Shown: in pieces, positions 46,413-55,488 of the stretch
Numbering within the stretch: position 1 is the first letter of the stretch
Layout: each line of letters begins with the position of its first letter
Source: Arthrobacter alpinus
Lineage (GTDB): Bacteria; Actinomycetota; Actinomycetes; Actinomycetales; Micrococcaceae
DNA length: 64,000 nucleotides
Reading direction: 5' to 3'
Assembly (NCBI RefSeq): GCF_001445575.1
Contig: NZ_CP013200.1
Location: forward strand, 2,542,001-2,606,000
Position numbers and translations under genes: made by a program
The notes under the pieces: generated by a model
Databases searched by the model: none
Told to the model about the DNA's origin: nothing
What the model saw: the letters and a program-made list of their open reading frames with translations, nothing else

Positions 46413-46495
46413 TGCGCGAGAAGGGACTTGAACCCTCACCCCGTTTCCAGGACCAGCACCTCAAGCTGGCGCGTCTGCCATTCCGCCACTCGCGC
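46413..46495 (-). tRNA. tRNA-Leu (anticodon GAG)
   Basis: The 83-nt minus-strand sequence folds as a class II tRNA. The acceptor stem is GCGCGAG with CTCGCGC and discriminator A. The anticodon arm is CCAGC-TTGAGGT-GCTGG with GAG in the loop, read as Leu CUC. A variable arm (GGTCCTGGAAACGGG region) and the T arm AGGGTTCAAGTCCCT follow. CCA is not encoded. The strong terminator downstream supports a single-gene transcript. Confidence 0.95.
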
Positions 46496-46684
46496 AGGTG
46501 ATGTCCGGAGCAATTCATCCTCTCGGTTGAATCGTTGTCTCCGTCAGCAGCGATGAAAACAATAGCATGACTTTTGCCAGAAACACCAATCGAGGGCTGG
46601 GGTCCAAATTTGTCATCCAAAAAGCACGCGATTGGGCGCAAAGGTAGGCTGGAGAAAACGCCCCAAAGCTTAAGGAGTTTTCCC

Positions 46685-47989
46685 GTGAACACCATCAGGC
46701 CCGAGGATGAAGTTGCCGGCATCTGCGCCGATCTCATTCGTTTCGACACCAGCAACTATGCCGATAACGAAGGCCCGGGTGAGCGCGCCATAGCTGAGCA
46801 CACGGCCGCGTTGATTTCTGAGGTTGGATATTCGCCCGAGGTATACGAGTCTTCTCCCGGCCGCGCCAATGTGGTGACTCGCATTGAAGGGACCGATTCC
46901 ACCTTGCCCGCGCTGATCGTGCATGGGCACCTGGACGTTGTTCCTGCAGAAGCCAGCGATTGGAGTGTCGATCCTTTTGGTGGTGAAGAAAAGGACGGCT
47001 TGATCTGGGGCCGGGGCGCCGTCGATATGAAGGACATGGACGCCATGATGCTTTCGGTCATGCGCTCCATGGGCAGAGACGGCCGCAAACCCAAGCGTGA
47101 CATTATCTTCGGTTTCTTTGCCGACGAAGAAGCCGGAGGAACATACGGTGCCCGCTGGACGGTGGATAACCGCCCAGACCTCTTCGAAGGTGCCACCGAA
47201 GCCATCTCGGAGGTGGGCGGCTTCTCCACCGAGATCAACGGCAAACGGGCCTATCTGTTGCAGACGGCCGAGAAGGGTCTGGCGTGGTTGCGGTTGACGG
47301 CGCATGGCCGCGCCGGTCACGGTTCACACATCAACACCGATAACGCGGTAACCCGGCTGGCCCGGGCAGTGACTCGGATCGGTGACCACGAATGGCCCAT
47401 TGAGTACACGGACACCACCCGGGCATTCCTTGAAGGCGTGTCCGAGCTGACCGGCGTCGAATTTGACGAATCCAACCCGCAGACGCTGCTGAGCCAGCTC
47501 GGTACGGTGTCACGATTCGTTGGTGCAACACTTCAAAACACGGCCAACCCCACCTATCTCAAGAGTGGCTACAAGGCCAATGTAATTCCTGGCACGGCCG
47601 AGGCCATGATTGATATTCGGACGCTTCCGGGTCAGCACGAACACGTTCTTGAGCTGGTTCGTGAATTGGCTGGCGATGGCATCGATATCTCCACCATCCA
47701 CAACGACGTCTCCCTGGAAACTCCCTTTGCCGGCAATTTGGTGGACGCCATGATCGATTCACTCCATACTGAGGATCCGGGTTCCACCGTGTTGCCGTAC
47801 ACGTTATCTGGCGGCACGGACAATAAGTCCCTGAGCCGTCTGGGCATCACCGGCTATGGATTTGCTCCGCTGCAGCTGCCGGCCGAGTTGGACTTCACGG
47901 GCATGTTCCATGGCGTCGATGAGCGTGTTCCAGTGGACTCGCTGAAGTTTGGTAGCCGCGTGCTGGATCGATTGCTGAGCAACTACTAA
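46685..47989 (+). CDS. M20/M25/M40-family metallopeptidase
   Basis: 434 residues. Zinc-site motifs are VHGHLDVVPA, GRGAVDMKDMDA and FGFFADEEAGGTYG (D, D and EE). The dimerisation domain follows with THGRAGHGSH-like TAHGRAGHGSHINTDNAV. These match the succinyl-diaminopimelate desuccinylase/ArgE/carboxypeptidase group; as an actinobacterial M20 with this size it may be a dipeptidase. I use GTG 46685, which has aaggag 8 bp upstream. The adjacent gene overlaps closely downstream (13 bp gap). Confidence 0.93.
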   Translation: MNTIRPEDEVAGICADLIRFDTSNYADNEGPGERAIAEHTAALISEVGYSPEVYESSPGRANVVTRIEGTDSTLPALIVHGHLDVVPAEASDWSVDPFGGEEKDGLIWGRGAVDMKDMDAMMLSVMRSMGRDGRKPKRDIIFGFFADEEAGGTYGARWTVDNRPDLFEGATEAISEVGGFSTEINGKRAYLLQTAEKGLAWLRLTAHGRAGHGSHINTDNAVTRLARAVTRIGDHEWPIEYTDTTRAFLEGVSELTGVEFDESNPQTLLSQLGTVSRFVGATLQNTANPTYLKSGYKANVIPGTAEAMIDIRTLPGQHEHVLELVRELAGDGIDISTIHNDVSLETPFAGNLVDAMIDSLHTEDPGSTVLPYTLSGGTDNKSLSRLGITGYGFAPLQLPAELDFTGMFHGVDERVPVDSLKFGSRVLDRLLSNY

Positions 47990-48002
47990 TGGGCGGTGTG
48001 CC

Positions 48003-49160
48003 ATGAGCGTTGAGCTAAATGAGCTGCTCCCTGATGAACTGCTCGAGCGTTTCCGTGTCCGAGCCAAGGGCTATGACGAGCGCAATGAGTTCTTCCACGA
48101 AGATCTCGCGGAGCTGAAGTCGCTGGGGTACCTGCGCATGTTTGCTTCCGAGGACGACGGCGGACTCGGCTTTGGTCTGGAACAGGTCGCCGCCGCGCAA
48201 CGTAGGTTGGCAACGGCGGCCCCAGCTACTGCGTTGGCGATCAACATGCACCTAGTGTGGACCGGCGTCGCCCATCTGCTGGCGCAGCGCGGGGACGATT
48301 CCTTGCACTTTGTCTTAGAAGAAGCTGTGGCGGGGGAGGTGTTCGCCTTTGGTAACTCGGAGGCGGGCAACGATTCGGTGCTGTTCGATTCCAACACTGT
48401 GGCGGCTCCTCTGGGGGACGGCAGCTACAGTTTCACCGGCACTAAGATCTTCACATCGCTTTCGCCAGCCTGGACGCGCCTGGGCATCTTTGGCAAGGAC
48501 ACTTCGGGACAGGAGCCTGTGCTGGTACATGCCTTCATCACCCGCGAGACGCCCGGCTACACCATCTTGGACGATTGGAATACCCTGGGCATGCGGGCCA
48601 GCCAGTCGAACACGACAGTGCTCGACGGCGTGGTGGCCTCGGCTGAGCGCGTGTTCCGGAAGCTACCCGTGGGACCCACAGCCGACGCCTTGATCTTCTC
48701 CATCTTTGCCTGCTTTGAGACGTTGCTTGCCGCCGTCTACACGGGGCTGGGGGAGCGGGCACTGGCAATTGGGGTGGCAACTGTTCATAAGCGCAGATCC
48801 AAGAAATCGGGCAAGAGCTATGCGCAGGATCCTGATATTCGCTGGCGTATTGCCGATGCGGCCCTTGCCATGGATGGGCTGTACCCGCAACTAGTTGTTG
48901 TGGCTCGGGACGTGGACAATCTGGTTGATCACGGTAGCCAATGGTTCCCGAAACTGGTGGGACTGAAGGTTCGTGCCACGGAAACTGCTCGCACGGTAGT
49001 GGATCTGATCATCCGTGTCAGCGGCGGCAGTAGCTACTTTGCAGGAAACGAACTGGGCCGGTTATACCGAGACGTACTTGCGGGGATGTTCCATCCCTCG
49101 GACGATGAATCGGCGCACGCCACCATTGCCAGCGCTTGGTTGGGGCCGCTGGAGGACTGA
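48003..49160 (+). CDS. Acyl-CoA dehydrogenase-family protein
   Basis: 385 residues, standard ACAD length. N-terminal helices (LAELKSLGYLRMFASEDDGGLG), then the middle FAFGNSEAGNDSVLFDSNTVAAPLGDGSYSFTGTKIFTSLSPAWTRLG, and a C-terminal helical part with VRATETARTVVDLIIRVSGGSSYFAGNELGRLYRDVLAG. The usual catalytic Glu position (YGG region) is not clear, so it may act on a non-classical substrate. It probably forms an operon with the M20 peptidase. No pathway can be assigned. Confidence 0.88.
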   Translation: MSVELNELLPDELLERFRVRAKGYDERNEFFHEDLAELKSLGYLRMFASEDDGGLGFGLEQVAAAQRRLATAAPATALAINMHLVWTGVAHLLAQRGDDSLHFVLEEAVAGEVFAFGNSEAGNDSVLFDSNTVAAPLGDGSYSFTGTKIFTSLSPAWTRLGIFGKDTSGQEPVLVHAFITRETPGYTILDDWNTLGMRASQSNTTVLDGVVASAERVFRKLPVGPTADALIFSIFACFETLLAAVYTGLGERALAIGVATVHKRRSKKSGKSYAQDPDIRWRIADAALAMDGLYPQLVVVARDVDNLVDHGSQWFPKLVGLKVRATETARTVVDLIIRVSGGSSYFAGNELGRLYRDVLAGMFHPSDDESAHATIASAWLGPLED

Positions 49161-49230
49161 ACGGGAAGACTGGAGTTAAGGACGGAAGTTCAGGAGTGGA
49201 CGGACCTCTAGGGCAGCCATGCCGAAAGGT

Positions 49231-49473
49231 TCAGGAGTAAATCTCCAGCGTCCGTTGGACCCGCAGCACTTTGCGGCGCATCACGTATTTGCGGTGGCCG
49301 CCCATATACAGGGTGCTGCGGGCCAGCTCCCACTTGCCGTATTCGGCATGCTCGCGGAGCCGCTGATAGGCGGTAGGGACGGATTCGTCACGAGAAACCG
49401 TGATTTCTAAGTATTCGTACTGACGCAGAGGTGCTCCTGGGCCTGACTGCGTTGGCGTGAGGGTCTCCCGCAT
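49231..49473 (-). CDS. DUF5703-like small conserved protein
   Basis: An 80-residue protein. The core reads REYEYL-like QYEYLEITVSRDESVPTAYQRLREHAEYGKWELARSTLYMGGHRKYVMRRKVLRVQRTL, which agrees with the DUF5703 family of actinobacteria (aromatic-rich start, GxWELARxxxYxGGxRK). ATG 49473 follows the family start (MRETLTPTQ). It is basic and probably cytoplasmic. It is divergent from the acidic protein at 49667. Function unknown. Confidence 0.82.
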   Translation of the reverse strand: MRETLTPTQSGPGAPLRQYEYLEITVSRDESVPTAYQRLREHAEYGKWELARSTLYMGGHRKYVMRRKVLRVQRTLEIYS

Positions 49474-49666
49474 AGGTGGTCCTTCTCTGTCCAAGCCAGT
49501 GTCCGTGAGTCATCGCCACCGACACCAACATTGCTTCCGCCAACCGCAACTGCCGGTGGCGTTCAAGGTGTGCTTCTTCACACCAAGGTACCCGTGTTTT
49601 CTATGAATTTCTCATACTCGTGAGAAGGACTTTCAAGTTGCCGGGCACACTGGTACCGTCAATCGC

Positions 49667-49957
49667 ATGAGCATTGATCCCCGCGCAGCCCTGAGTGCCC
49701 TCACAACCGCATTAGAAGAACATTTGGTGGCAGCTTCGGCTCGCCGCGGGGAGGAAGACCCTATTGTTGAAGCAACCTTTTTGGGCATCATCGATGCCTT
49801 TGAAGCCTATGAAGAAGCCCTTTTTGATGCCTTTGATGAGGTGACACCGTTGGTCATCTACGGTGAAGACGGTGACGAGGGCGATTTTGATGACGAAGAC
49901 GATGGCGAATCGGATGACGATTCCGTCGATTCAGACGTCAGTACCGCAGCTGAGTAA
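49667..49957 (+). CDS. Small acidic conserved protein
   Basis: 96 residues: a helical first half (MSIDPRAALSALTTALEEHLVAASARRGEEDP, then IIDAFEAYEEALFDAFDEVTPLVIY) and a very acidic tail (GDEGDFDDEDDGESDDDS). Similar proteins occur in Micrococcaceae and are sometimes called primosomal protein without proof. The start ATG and codon use look normal. A hairpin terminator follows 26 bp later. Function unknown. Confidence 0.8.
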   Translation: MSIDPRAALSALTTALEEHLVAASARRGEEDPIVEATFLGIIDAFEAYEEALFDAFDEVTPLVIYGEDGDEGDFDDEDDGESDDDSVDSDVSTAAE

Positions 49958-49982
49958 CACAGCGCTTTGCTAAGAGTCATAA

Positions 49983-50016
49983 AAAAGCCCGCAGGGAATT
50001 TTCCCGGCGGGCTTTT
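49983..50016. terminator. Bidirectional intrinsic terminator
   Basis: aaaagcccgc/gcgggctttt with an inner ggga/tccc pair and T/A runs at both ends. It lies between the acidic-protein gene and the convergent aldo/keto reductase gene. Confidence 0.88.
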
Positions 50017-50031
50017 GTGATCTAAAGCGGA

Positions 50032-50967
50032 TTAGGACAGCTGTGAAACCTCGTTGAGCACTGTCACGATTTGTTCAGGCAGTGGATCAAGCGAAGAGGT
50101 CAGAATGTCAGCCAGTTGTTCTTGGGTGCGTGGACCAATGACGGCGGAGGCCACAGCGTGGTGTTCAAGGAGCCAACTCAGGGCCACATCTAGGGGTGTT
50201 CGCCCGAGTCCCTTGGCTGCTGTGATCAAGGCTTCGGTGATGCGGGTCGGGCGTCCGTCCAAATACTTTTCAACGTAACCAGCCATGGTGGTGCTGGCTC
50301 CGCGTGAGTCGGAGGGGATCTGACCTCGGTACTTGCCTGTCAAAACACCACGGCCCAAGGGGGCCCAGCACAAGAGACCGGCACCCAGATGCTCGGCTGC
50401 CGGGACGAGCTCCCGTTCTGCCTCGCGTGCCAGCAAGGAGTACTCCACCTGGTTGGCAATCAGCGGGGTCTCGGACAGGGTTGCTGCACGTGCCAGCTGC
50501 CATCCGTTGTAGTTGGAGACACCTGCATAGCGAACCCGGCCGCTACTGACGGCATATTCTAGGGCTCCCAGCGTCTCTTCCAAGGGAACATTGGCGTCCC
50601 ACACGTGCGCCAGCCACAAATCCAAATGGTCCGTGCCCAGACGGGCCAGTGAGGCATCCAAGCCGGCAAGCATGGCGCGCCGGGACGTGTCAACCATACG
50701 CTTGTCGTTGCGATGGCTGACACCGGCTTTGGAGATTAGAACCACATCGCTGCGGGAAACTACATCCCCCAACAGTTCACCCAGGATTGCTTCGCTGCGC
50801 CCCTCTACGTAACTGACGGCAGTGTCCACCGTGGTGCCACCGGCGTCCACGAAATCGCGCATTTGCGCCCGGGCCGTGTCAGTGCTGGTTTCGTTTCCCC
50901 AGGTCATTGTCCCCAGGGTCAAGGCAGAAACGCGCAGTCCGCTGGTGCCCATGAATCTTTGTTCCAT
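50032..50967 (-). CDS. Aldo/keto reductase
   Basis: About 311 residues. AKR tetrad region: DTAVSYVEGRSEAILGELL (Asp, Tyr), LISKAG (Lys) and DLWLAHVWD (His). Also GVSNYNGWQLARA and SAVIGPRTQEQL at the NADPH end. ATG 50967 gives MEQRFMGTSGLRVSALTLGTMTWG, the typical start; upstream codons look non-coding. It resembles the YcsN/YhdN-type oxidoreductases. The substrate is unknown. It is divergent from uppP. Confidence 0.92.
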   Translation of the reverse strand: MEQRFMGTSGLRVSALTLGTMTWGNETSTDTARAQMRDFVDAGGTTVDTAVSYVEGRSEAILGELLGDVVSRSDVVLISKAGVSHRNDKRMVDTSRRAMLAGLDASLARLGTDHLDLWLAHVWDANVPLEETLGALEYAVSSGRVRYAGVSNYNGWQLARAATLSETPLIANQVEYSLLAREAERELVPAAEHLGAGLLCWAPLGRGVLTGKYRGQIPSDSRGASTTMAGYVEKYLDGRPTRITEALITAAKGLGRTPLDVALSWLLEHHAVASAVIGPRTQEQLADILTSSLDPLPEQIVTVLNEVSQLS

Positions 50968-51059
50968 AGCTGCAAGCTTACGGGGAATTACCTGCGTGTT
51001 TTGCGCGGCGCTTGGCATATTGGGCCCCGACGCCCCACACATGCTTTAGGCTGAAACCC

Positions 51060-51896
51060 GTGAACTGGTTTGAAGCTGCCTTCTTAGGCCTTGTCCAGGG
51101 CCTGACTGAATTCCTCCCGATTTCTTCAAGTGCCCATCTCTTTGTCGTCGGTAAATTCTTGCCCTCAGGGGAAGACCCCGGTGCGGCATTTACCGCTGTC
51201 AGTCAACTTGGCACGGAAACGGCCGTGTTGCTCTACTTCTGGCGCGATATTGTCCGCATCATCAAAGCGTGGTGGGGATCGCTGCGGGGACGGGTGCCAC
51301 GCACCGATCCAGACGTCCGCATGGGCTGGCTGGTCATCATTGGTAGCCTGCCCATTGCCCTGCTGGGTGTGCTGTTTCAAAGCCACATTGAATCCACGCT
51401 CCGGAACCTGTGGCTCGTTGCCACAACCCTCATTGTCTTTGGCCTGATCCTTGCCGTGGCTGACCACGTGGCCAGCCAGAAACGTGAACTAAAAGACCTC
51501 AGCCTCAAGCACGGCATCATCTACGGCTTTGCCCAGGCGCTGGCCTTGATCCCCGGCGTGTCCCGCTCCGGTGGCACCATCACAGCCGGTCTGCTCATGG
51601 GTTATACCCGGGAAGCTGCCGCCCGCTACGCCTTCCTGCTGGCCATCCCCGCAGTCTTTGCCAGTGGGTTCTACGAGCTGTTCAAGATCTTTGCCAAGCA
51701 CGAAGGTGCCGCTGGTCCCTTCGGCATTGGTGAAACCATCCTGGCCACGGCGGTTGCCTTCGGTGTGGGATATCTCATCATCGGCTGGTTCCTCAAATAT
51801 ATTTCCACCAAGAGCTTCCGGCCCTTCGTCTGGTATCGCATCGGCTTGGGTCTGCTGCTGTACATCCTTCTAGGGACCAACGTCATCACCCCGTAG
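51060..51896 (+). CDS. uppP: Undecaprenyl-diphosphatase UppP (BacA)
   Basis: UppP recycles undecaprenyl diphosphate to the phosphate form for peptidoglycan synthesis. The 278-residue membrane protein has the BacA motifs [17 protein letters not shown] near the N-terminus and [17 protein letters not shown] in the middle. Several helices follow, ending [20 protein letters not shown] 51060 ([10 protein letters not shown]) is the natural start. A terminator and then a tandem repeat array lie downstream, before mshC. Confidence 0.96.
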   Translation: MNWFEAAFLGLVQGLTEFLPISSSAHLFVVGKFLPSGEDPGAAFTAVSQLGTETAVLLYFWRDIVRIIKAWWGSLRGRVPRTDPDVRMGWLVIIGSLPIALLGVLFQSHIESTLRNLWLVATTLIVFGLILAVADHVASQKRELKDLSLKHGIIYGFAQALALIPGVSRSGGTITAGLLMGYTREAAARYAFLLAIPAVFASGFYELFKIFAKHEGAAGPFGIGETILATAVAFGVGYLIIGWFLKYISTKSFRPFVWYRIGLGLLLYILLGTNVITP

Positions 51897-51915
51897 CCCA
51901 GAACCCCCGTCATCC

Positions 51916-51947
51916 AAAGGCGCTGCCAACTTGCTGGCAGCGCCTTT
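51916..51947 (+). terminator. Intrinsic terminator after uppP
   Basis: aaaggcgctgcca pairs with tggcagcgccttt over 13 bp around a 6-base loop, ending in a short T-run. It starts 20 bp after the uppP stop. Confidence 0.85.
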
Positions 51948-51959
51948 TCTATGCCCTAG

Positions 51960-52344
51960 CCCGCCTCCCAAACCTTGCTTCGCTCGCTTTGGGCCCCTCG
52001 GCGGTTACCGCCTAGCCCGCCTCCCAAACCTCGCTTCGCTCGCTTTGGGCCCCTCGGCGGTTAGCGCCTAGCCCGCCTCCCAAACCTCGCTTCGCTCGCT
52101 TTGGGCCCCTCGGCGGTTAGCGCCTAGCCCGCCTCCCAAACCTCGCTTCGCTCGCTTTGGGCCCCTCGGCGGTTAGCGCCTAGCCCGCCTCCCAAACCTC
52201 GCTTCGCTCGCTTTGGGCCCCTCGGCGGTTAGCGCCTAGCCCGCCTCCCAAACCTCGCTTCGCTCGCTTTGGGCCCCTCGGCGGTTAGCGCCTAGCCCGC
52301 CTCCCAAACCTCGCTTCGCTCGCTTTGGGTCCCTCGGCGGTTAG
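51960..52344. repeat. Seven-copy 56-bp tandem repeat upstream of mshC
   Basis: Six full 56-bp units start at 51960, 52016, 52072, 52128, 52184 and 52240, and a partial seventh starts at 52296. Units 2-6 look identical. Unit 1 differs at two bases (ccttgc, ttaccg) and unit 7 at one (gggtccc). Each unit carries cccaaa...tttggg and ggcgg...ccgcc inverted repeats and the word gcttcgctcgc. The array ends 11 bp before the mshC GTG, so it makes up the promoter/leader region. It fills the 458-bp gap between genes; no other gene is seen. Confidence 0.97.
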
Positions 52345-52354
52345 GCTTGACCCT

Positions 52355-53644
52355 GTGAAAACTTGGAAGTCCCACGCCCTGCCCCAGCTGCCCGGCACCA
52401 TGGGTGCCCTAGCGCTGCATGAAACCACCGCGCAGAAAGTGGTAGCCCTGCCGGACACTGGCCCTGCCAGCATGTACGTCTGCGGCATCACCCCCTACGA
52501 CGCCACCCACATGGGTCACGCCGCCACCTATGTGGCCTTCGACCTGCTTAACCGCGCTTGGCGCGACGCCGATCGCACCGTCAGCTACGTGCAAAACGTC
52601 ACTGACATTGACGATCCGCTTCTGGAACGCGCAACCCGCGACGGCGTTGACTGGCGAGAGCTTGCAGCCTCCCAAACAGCGTTGTTCCACGCAGACATGG
52701 AAGCGCTGAACGTTCTTGCCCCTGACCACTACATTGGTGCAGTTGAAGCCATTGAGTGGATCGTGCCCGACATTGAAAAGCTGTTGGCCGAAGGAATCGC
52801 CTACCCGGTGATGGGAAGCGACGGAGCGCCCGACGGCGACATTTACTTCTCTGTCGAGGCCGCCTCGGCTGCCGAAAAGGTCGCTGGACCCTTGGCGCCA
52901 TGGTGGCTTGGTCAGGTTTCGGGCATGAGCCAGGAAGGCATGCTTCCCGTCTTTGCCGAGCGCGGCGGCGATCCTGCTCGCCCGGGTAAGCGCCACCCGC
53001 TCGATGCTCTGCTGTGGCGGGTTGCCCGTGACGGCGAGCCGTCATGGGACGGGGCGTCCTTGGGCGCTGGCCGTCCCGGCTGGCACATCGAATGTACAGT
53101 GATCGCCCAGCGCTTCTTGCCTGCGCCCTTCACTGTCCAGGGCGGCGGCAGCGACTTAGTCTTCCCGCACCACGAGATGGGTGCTGGTCACGCGTACGCC
53201 CTGAGCCACACACCCATGGCTTCTCACTACGTGCACACAGCCATGGTTGGTTTGGATGGCGAGAAAATGAGCAAGTCACTGGGTAACTTGGTGCTGGTCT
53301 CGAAATTGCGTGCCGACGGCGTTGACCCGGCAGCTATTCGCCTGACCATCTTGGCCAACCACTACCGCAGCGATTGGTTCTGGACGCAGGAGCAGTTGGA
53401 ATCAGCCCAGGATCGTTTGGAGCGCTGGCGCAAGGCGGCCCCACGGGCTGCTAAAGGTTCCGGCAAGGTGCTGCTGGCTGAACTGCGTGCAGCCCTGTCT
53501 GCTGACCTGGATGCTCCCCGTGCTCTGGCCGCCGTGGACGAATGGGCCAGGACGTCCACCGTCAGTGATGCCAGTTCGGCATCAGAGCGGGACACGGCCC
53601 TCGTCTCAGACGCCCTAGAAGCACTGCTCGGGATCGAACTGTAA
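52355..53644 (+). CDS. mshC: Cysteine:1D-myo-inosityl 2-amino-2-deoxy-alpha-D-glucopyranoside ligase MshC
   Basis: MshC joins cysteine to GlcN-Ins in mycothiol synthesis. It resembles a cysteinyl-tRNA synthetase without the C-terminal part. Zinc and ATP sites: [16 protein letters not shown] (HIGH-like), [25 protein letters not shown] and EKMSKSLGN (KMSKS). The 429-residue length fits MshC rather than CysS. I start at GTG 52355 ([12 protein letters not shown]); the 56-bp repeats end only 11 bp before. Mycothiol is specific to actinobacteria, which supports the taxonomic assignment. Confidence 0.94.
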   Translation: MKTWKSHALPQLPGTMGALALHETTAQKVVALPDTGPASMYVCGITPYDATHMGHAATYVAFDLLNRAWRDADRTVSYVQNVTDIDDPLLERATRDGVDWRELAASQTALFHADMEALNVLAPDHYIGAVEAIEWIVPDIEKLLAEGIAYPVMGSDGAPDGDIYFSVEAASAAEKVAGPLAPWWLGQVSGMSQEGMLPVFAERGGDPARPGKRHPLDALLWRVARDGEPSWDGASLGAGRPGWHIECTVIAQRFLPAPFTVQGGGSDLVFPHHEMGAGHAYALSHTPMASHYVHTAMVGLDGEKMSKSLGNLVLVSKLRADGVDPAAIRLTILANHYRSDWFWTQEQLESAQDRLERWRKAAPRAAKGSGKVLLAELRAALSADLDAPRALAAVDEWARTSTVSDASSASERDTALVSDALEALLGIEL

Positions 53645-53762
53645 AGCCGGGCCGGGCGGTGGAGCCGGCGTTTCCGTAGGCTGCGTCAGGGAGGCCGAGG
53701 CCGCCCGCGGCCGATGGGCCGGAAAGCAGCCGAGGGAAGGCTGGTCCACCGCCTAACCAGCG
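53645..53762. other. Structured G+C-rich intergenic element between mshC and the PAC2 gene
   Basis: The ends ggcggtgga (53655-53663) and tccaccgcc (53745-53753) are reverse complements, enclosing a G/C-rich stretch with further short inverted words (ggctgc/gcagcc, tttcc/ggaaa). The two genes converge here, so a bidirectional terminator is the simplest reading. No T-run is present. Confidence 0.5.
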
Positions 53763-54653
53763 CTAGGGCTGTTCGTTGCCGCGCTTGCGCAAGTAACGCT
53801 CAAACTCTTGAGCAATGGATTCGCCAGTAGCCTCGGGCAGCTCCGCTGTGTCCTTGGCTTCTTCTAGCTGCTGAACATAGGCGGCAATTTCCGGGTCACC
53901 GGCTGCTAGCTCGTTGACGCCGCGCTCCCAAGCGTGCGCGTCATCAGCCACCTTGGCGGTGGGCAGAGAAATCTTCAGGAAGTCTTCAATCCTGTTCAGC
54001 AACGCCAATTCGGCCTTGGGCGATGGCGCCTGCGCCACATAGTGCGGAACGGCTGCCCACAGCGAGATGGTGGGCAGCCCGGCCAACAGGGCCACTTCAT
54101 TGATGACACCCACAATCCCAATGGGACCTTCATATTGGGAGGCTTCCAATTTCAGGCGGGATGCGAGTTCCTCGTCGTCGCACGTGGCAGTGACAGGCAT
54201 GGGACGCGAGTGTGGCACATCAGCCAAAAGTGCGCCCACCAGCACCACATAGTTGACGTTGAGCTCGGCGGCCTTGGCCAGCAGCTCGGCAGTGTAGGCG
54301 CGCCAGCGGTACGACGGTTCGATGCCATGGACCAAGATCACATCAATGGCGCTGTCCGGGATGGAGGCCTTGGCGATCTTCGTGACAGGCCACTTGATTT
54401 TGTGTCCGCCCGTGGACGTCAGGCGAACCTCGGGACGGGTGAATTGGAAGTCGTAATACTCATCGGGTTCAATCACGCCAACCCGCTTCGCGCCCCACAG
54501 CCGGTGCAGGTATTTGAGCGCGTCGCTGGCGGCCTCGCCGGCGTCGTTCCAGCCTTCAAAGGCGGCCAACATGACCGTCACACGGTCTTCGCCAGGGGCA
54601 GCTTCCAGAAAAGCTGCTGGTTCCTGCGGGTCAACGTCATTGATTCTGCTCAC
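53763..54653 (-). CDS. PAC2-family protein (proteasome assembly chaperone-like)
   Basis: About 296 residues. PAC2 features: VTVMLAAFEGWNDAGEAASDAL, then VIEPDEYYDFQFTRPEV, VHGIEPSYRWRAYTAELL and VVLVGALLADVPHSRPMPVT. A C-terminal helical part ends YLRKRGNEQP. The GTG 54653 (VSRINDVDPQEP) is chosen; further upstream codons look non-coding. PAC2 proteins occur near the Pup-proteasome locus in actinobacteria, as here, but a role in proteasome assembly is not proven in bacteria. It is divergent from the HAD gene by 97 bp. Confidence 0.9.
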   Translation of the reverse strand: MSRINDVDPQEPAAFLEAAPGEDRVTVMLAAFEGWNDAGEAASDALKYLHRLWGAKRVGVIEPDEYYDFQFTRPEVRLTSTGGHKIKWPVTKIAKASIPDSAIDVILVHGIEPSYRWRAYTAELLAKAAELNVNYVVLVGALLADVPHSRPMPVTATCDDEELASRLKLEASQYEGPIGIVGVINEVALLAGLPTISLWAAVPHYVAQAPSPKAELALLNRIEDFLKISLPTAKVADDAHAWERGVNELAAGDPEIAAYVQQLEEAKDTAELPEATGESIAQEFERYLRKRGNEQP

Positions 54654-54750
54654 AGTTCTCAGCCTACGGCTCCGCGGTGTTTGCGGCATCACCCACCACG
54701 CGCAGTGGACGGAAAACAGTTCCATGGCTCTGGCCCCGTAGACTAGTGGC

Positions 54751-55488
54751 ATGATTTCACCGACTTCTGCGCCAGCCCACCAAGAGACGTCCAACAGCCT
54801 GCCGCTCAAAGCCGTCCTATGGGACATGGACGGGACCTTGGTGGACACCGAACCGTATTGGATAGCCGCTGAAATAGCCCTGGTTCAGGCTCATGGCGGG
54901 CAGTGGAGCAAGGAGCAAGCCTTCACGCTCGTGGGCAATGCACTGGATGACTCCGCCCGGGTTCTGCAGGGCGCCGGCGTGGATCTTTCCGTCCGCGAGA
55001 TCATCGACCACCTCTCCAACACCGTGATTGCCGGCATCCGCGAAGAGGTGCCGTGGCGTCCTGGTGCACGGGAATTGCTGGCCGATCTGCGCCACAATAA
55101 CGTGCGCTGCGCCTTGGTCACCATGAGCGAGCGCCAGCTGGCCGCCGAAGTTGTGGGTGCCCTCGATGAGGAGTACTTTGAATTCCTTGTCACCGGCGAT
55201 GAAGTCACGCACGGCAAGCCGCACCCGGAACCGTATTTGGTAGCTGTGGACAAACTCCAGCTCACCGACCCCAACCTCACCCTCCTGCACTGCGCGGCGT
55301 TGGAAGACTCCGTCCCCGGCGTAGCTTCGGCTCTGGCCTCGGGGATGGCCACCATTGCCGTCCCCAACGCTGTGCCCTTGGGCGAGGATGCCCGGCGCAC
55401 CACGTGGGACACCCTGTTAGGCAAGACGCACGACGACGTCCAAGCAGTTCTCGCTGATCACGCGGCCTCCGTCGGGGCTGCTTTGTGA
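54751..55488 (+). CDS. HAD-family phosphatase
   Basis: 245 residues. HAD motif I is LWDMDGTLVDTEPYW, motif II ALVTMSERQ, motif III region VTGDEVTHGKPHPEPYLVA (Lys) and motif IV CAALEDSVPGVASALASG (Glu-Asp). This is the beta-phosphoglucomutase-like subgroup with a helical cap. The substrate is unknown. It begins the plus-strand run that leads to the proteasome genes, and its stop overlaps the next GTG (GTGA). Confidence 0.92.
   Translation: MISPTSAPAHQETSNSLPLKAVLWDMDGTLVDTEPYWIAAEIALVQAHGGQWSKEQAFTLVGNALDDSARVLQGAGVDLSVREIIDHLSNTVIAGIREEVPWRPGARELLADLRHNNVRCALVTMSERQLAAEVVGALDEEYFEFLVTGDEVTHGKPHPEPYLVAVDKLQLTDPNLTLLHCAALEDSVPGVASALASGMATIAVPNAVPLGEDARRTTWDTLLGKTHDDVQAVLADHAASVGAAL

Noticed and set aside
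51960-52344. Could the repeat array be CRISPR?
   Set aside because: There are no variable spacers; the 56-bp units are contiguous and nearly identical, and no cas genes are near.
52355-53644. Annotation as cysteinyl-tRNA synthetase
   Set aside because: It has the synthetase core motifs but lacks the C-terminal part and has MshC length; a true cysS is expected elsewhere.
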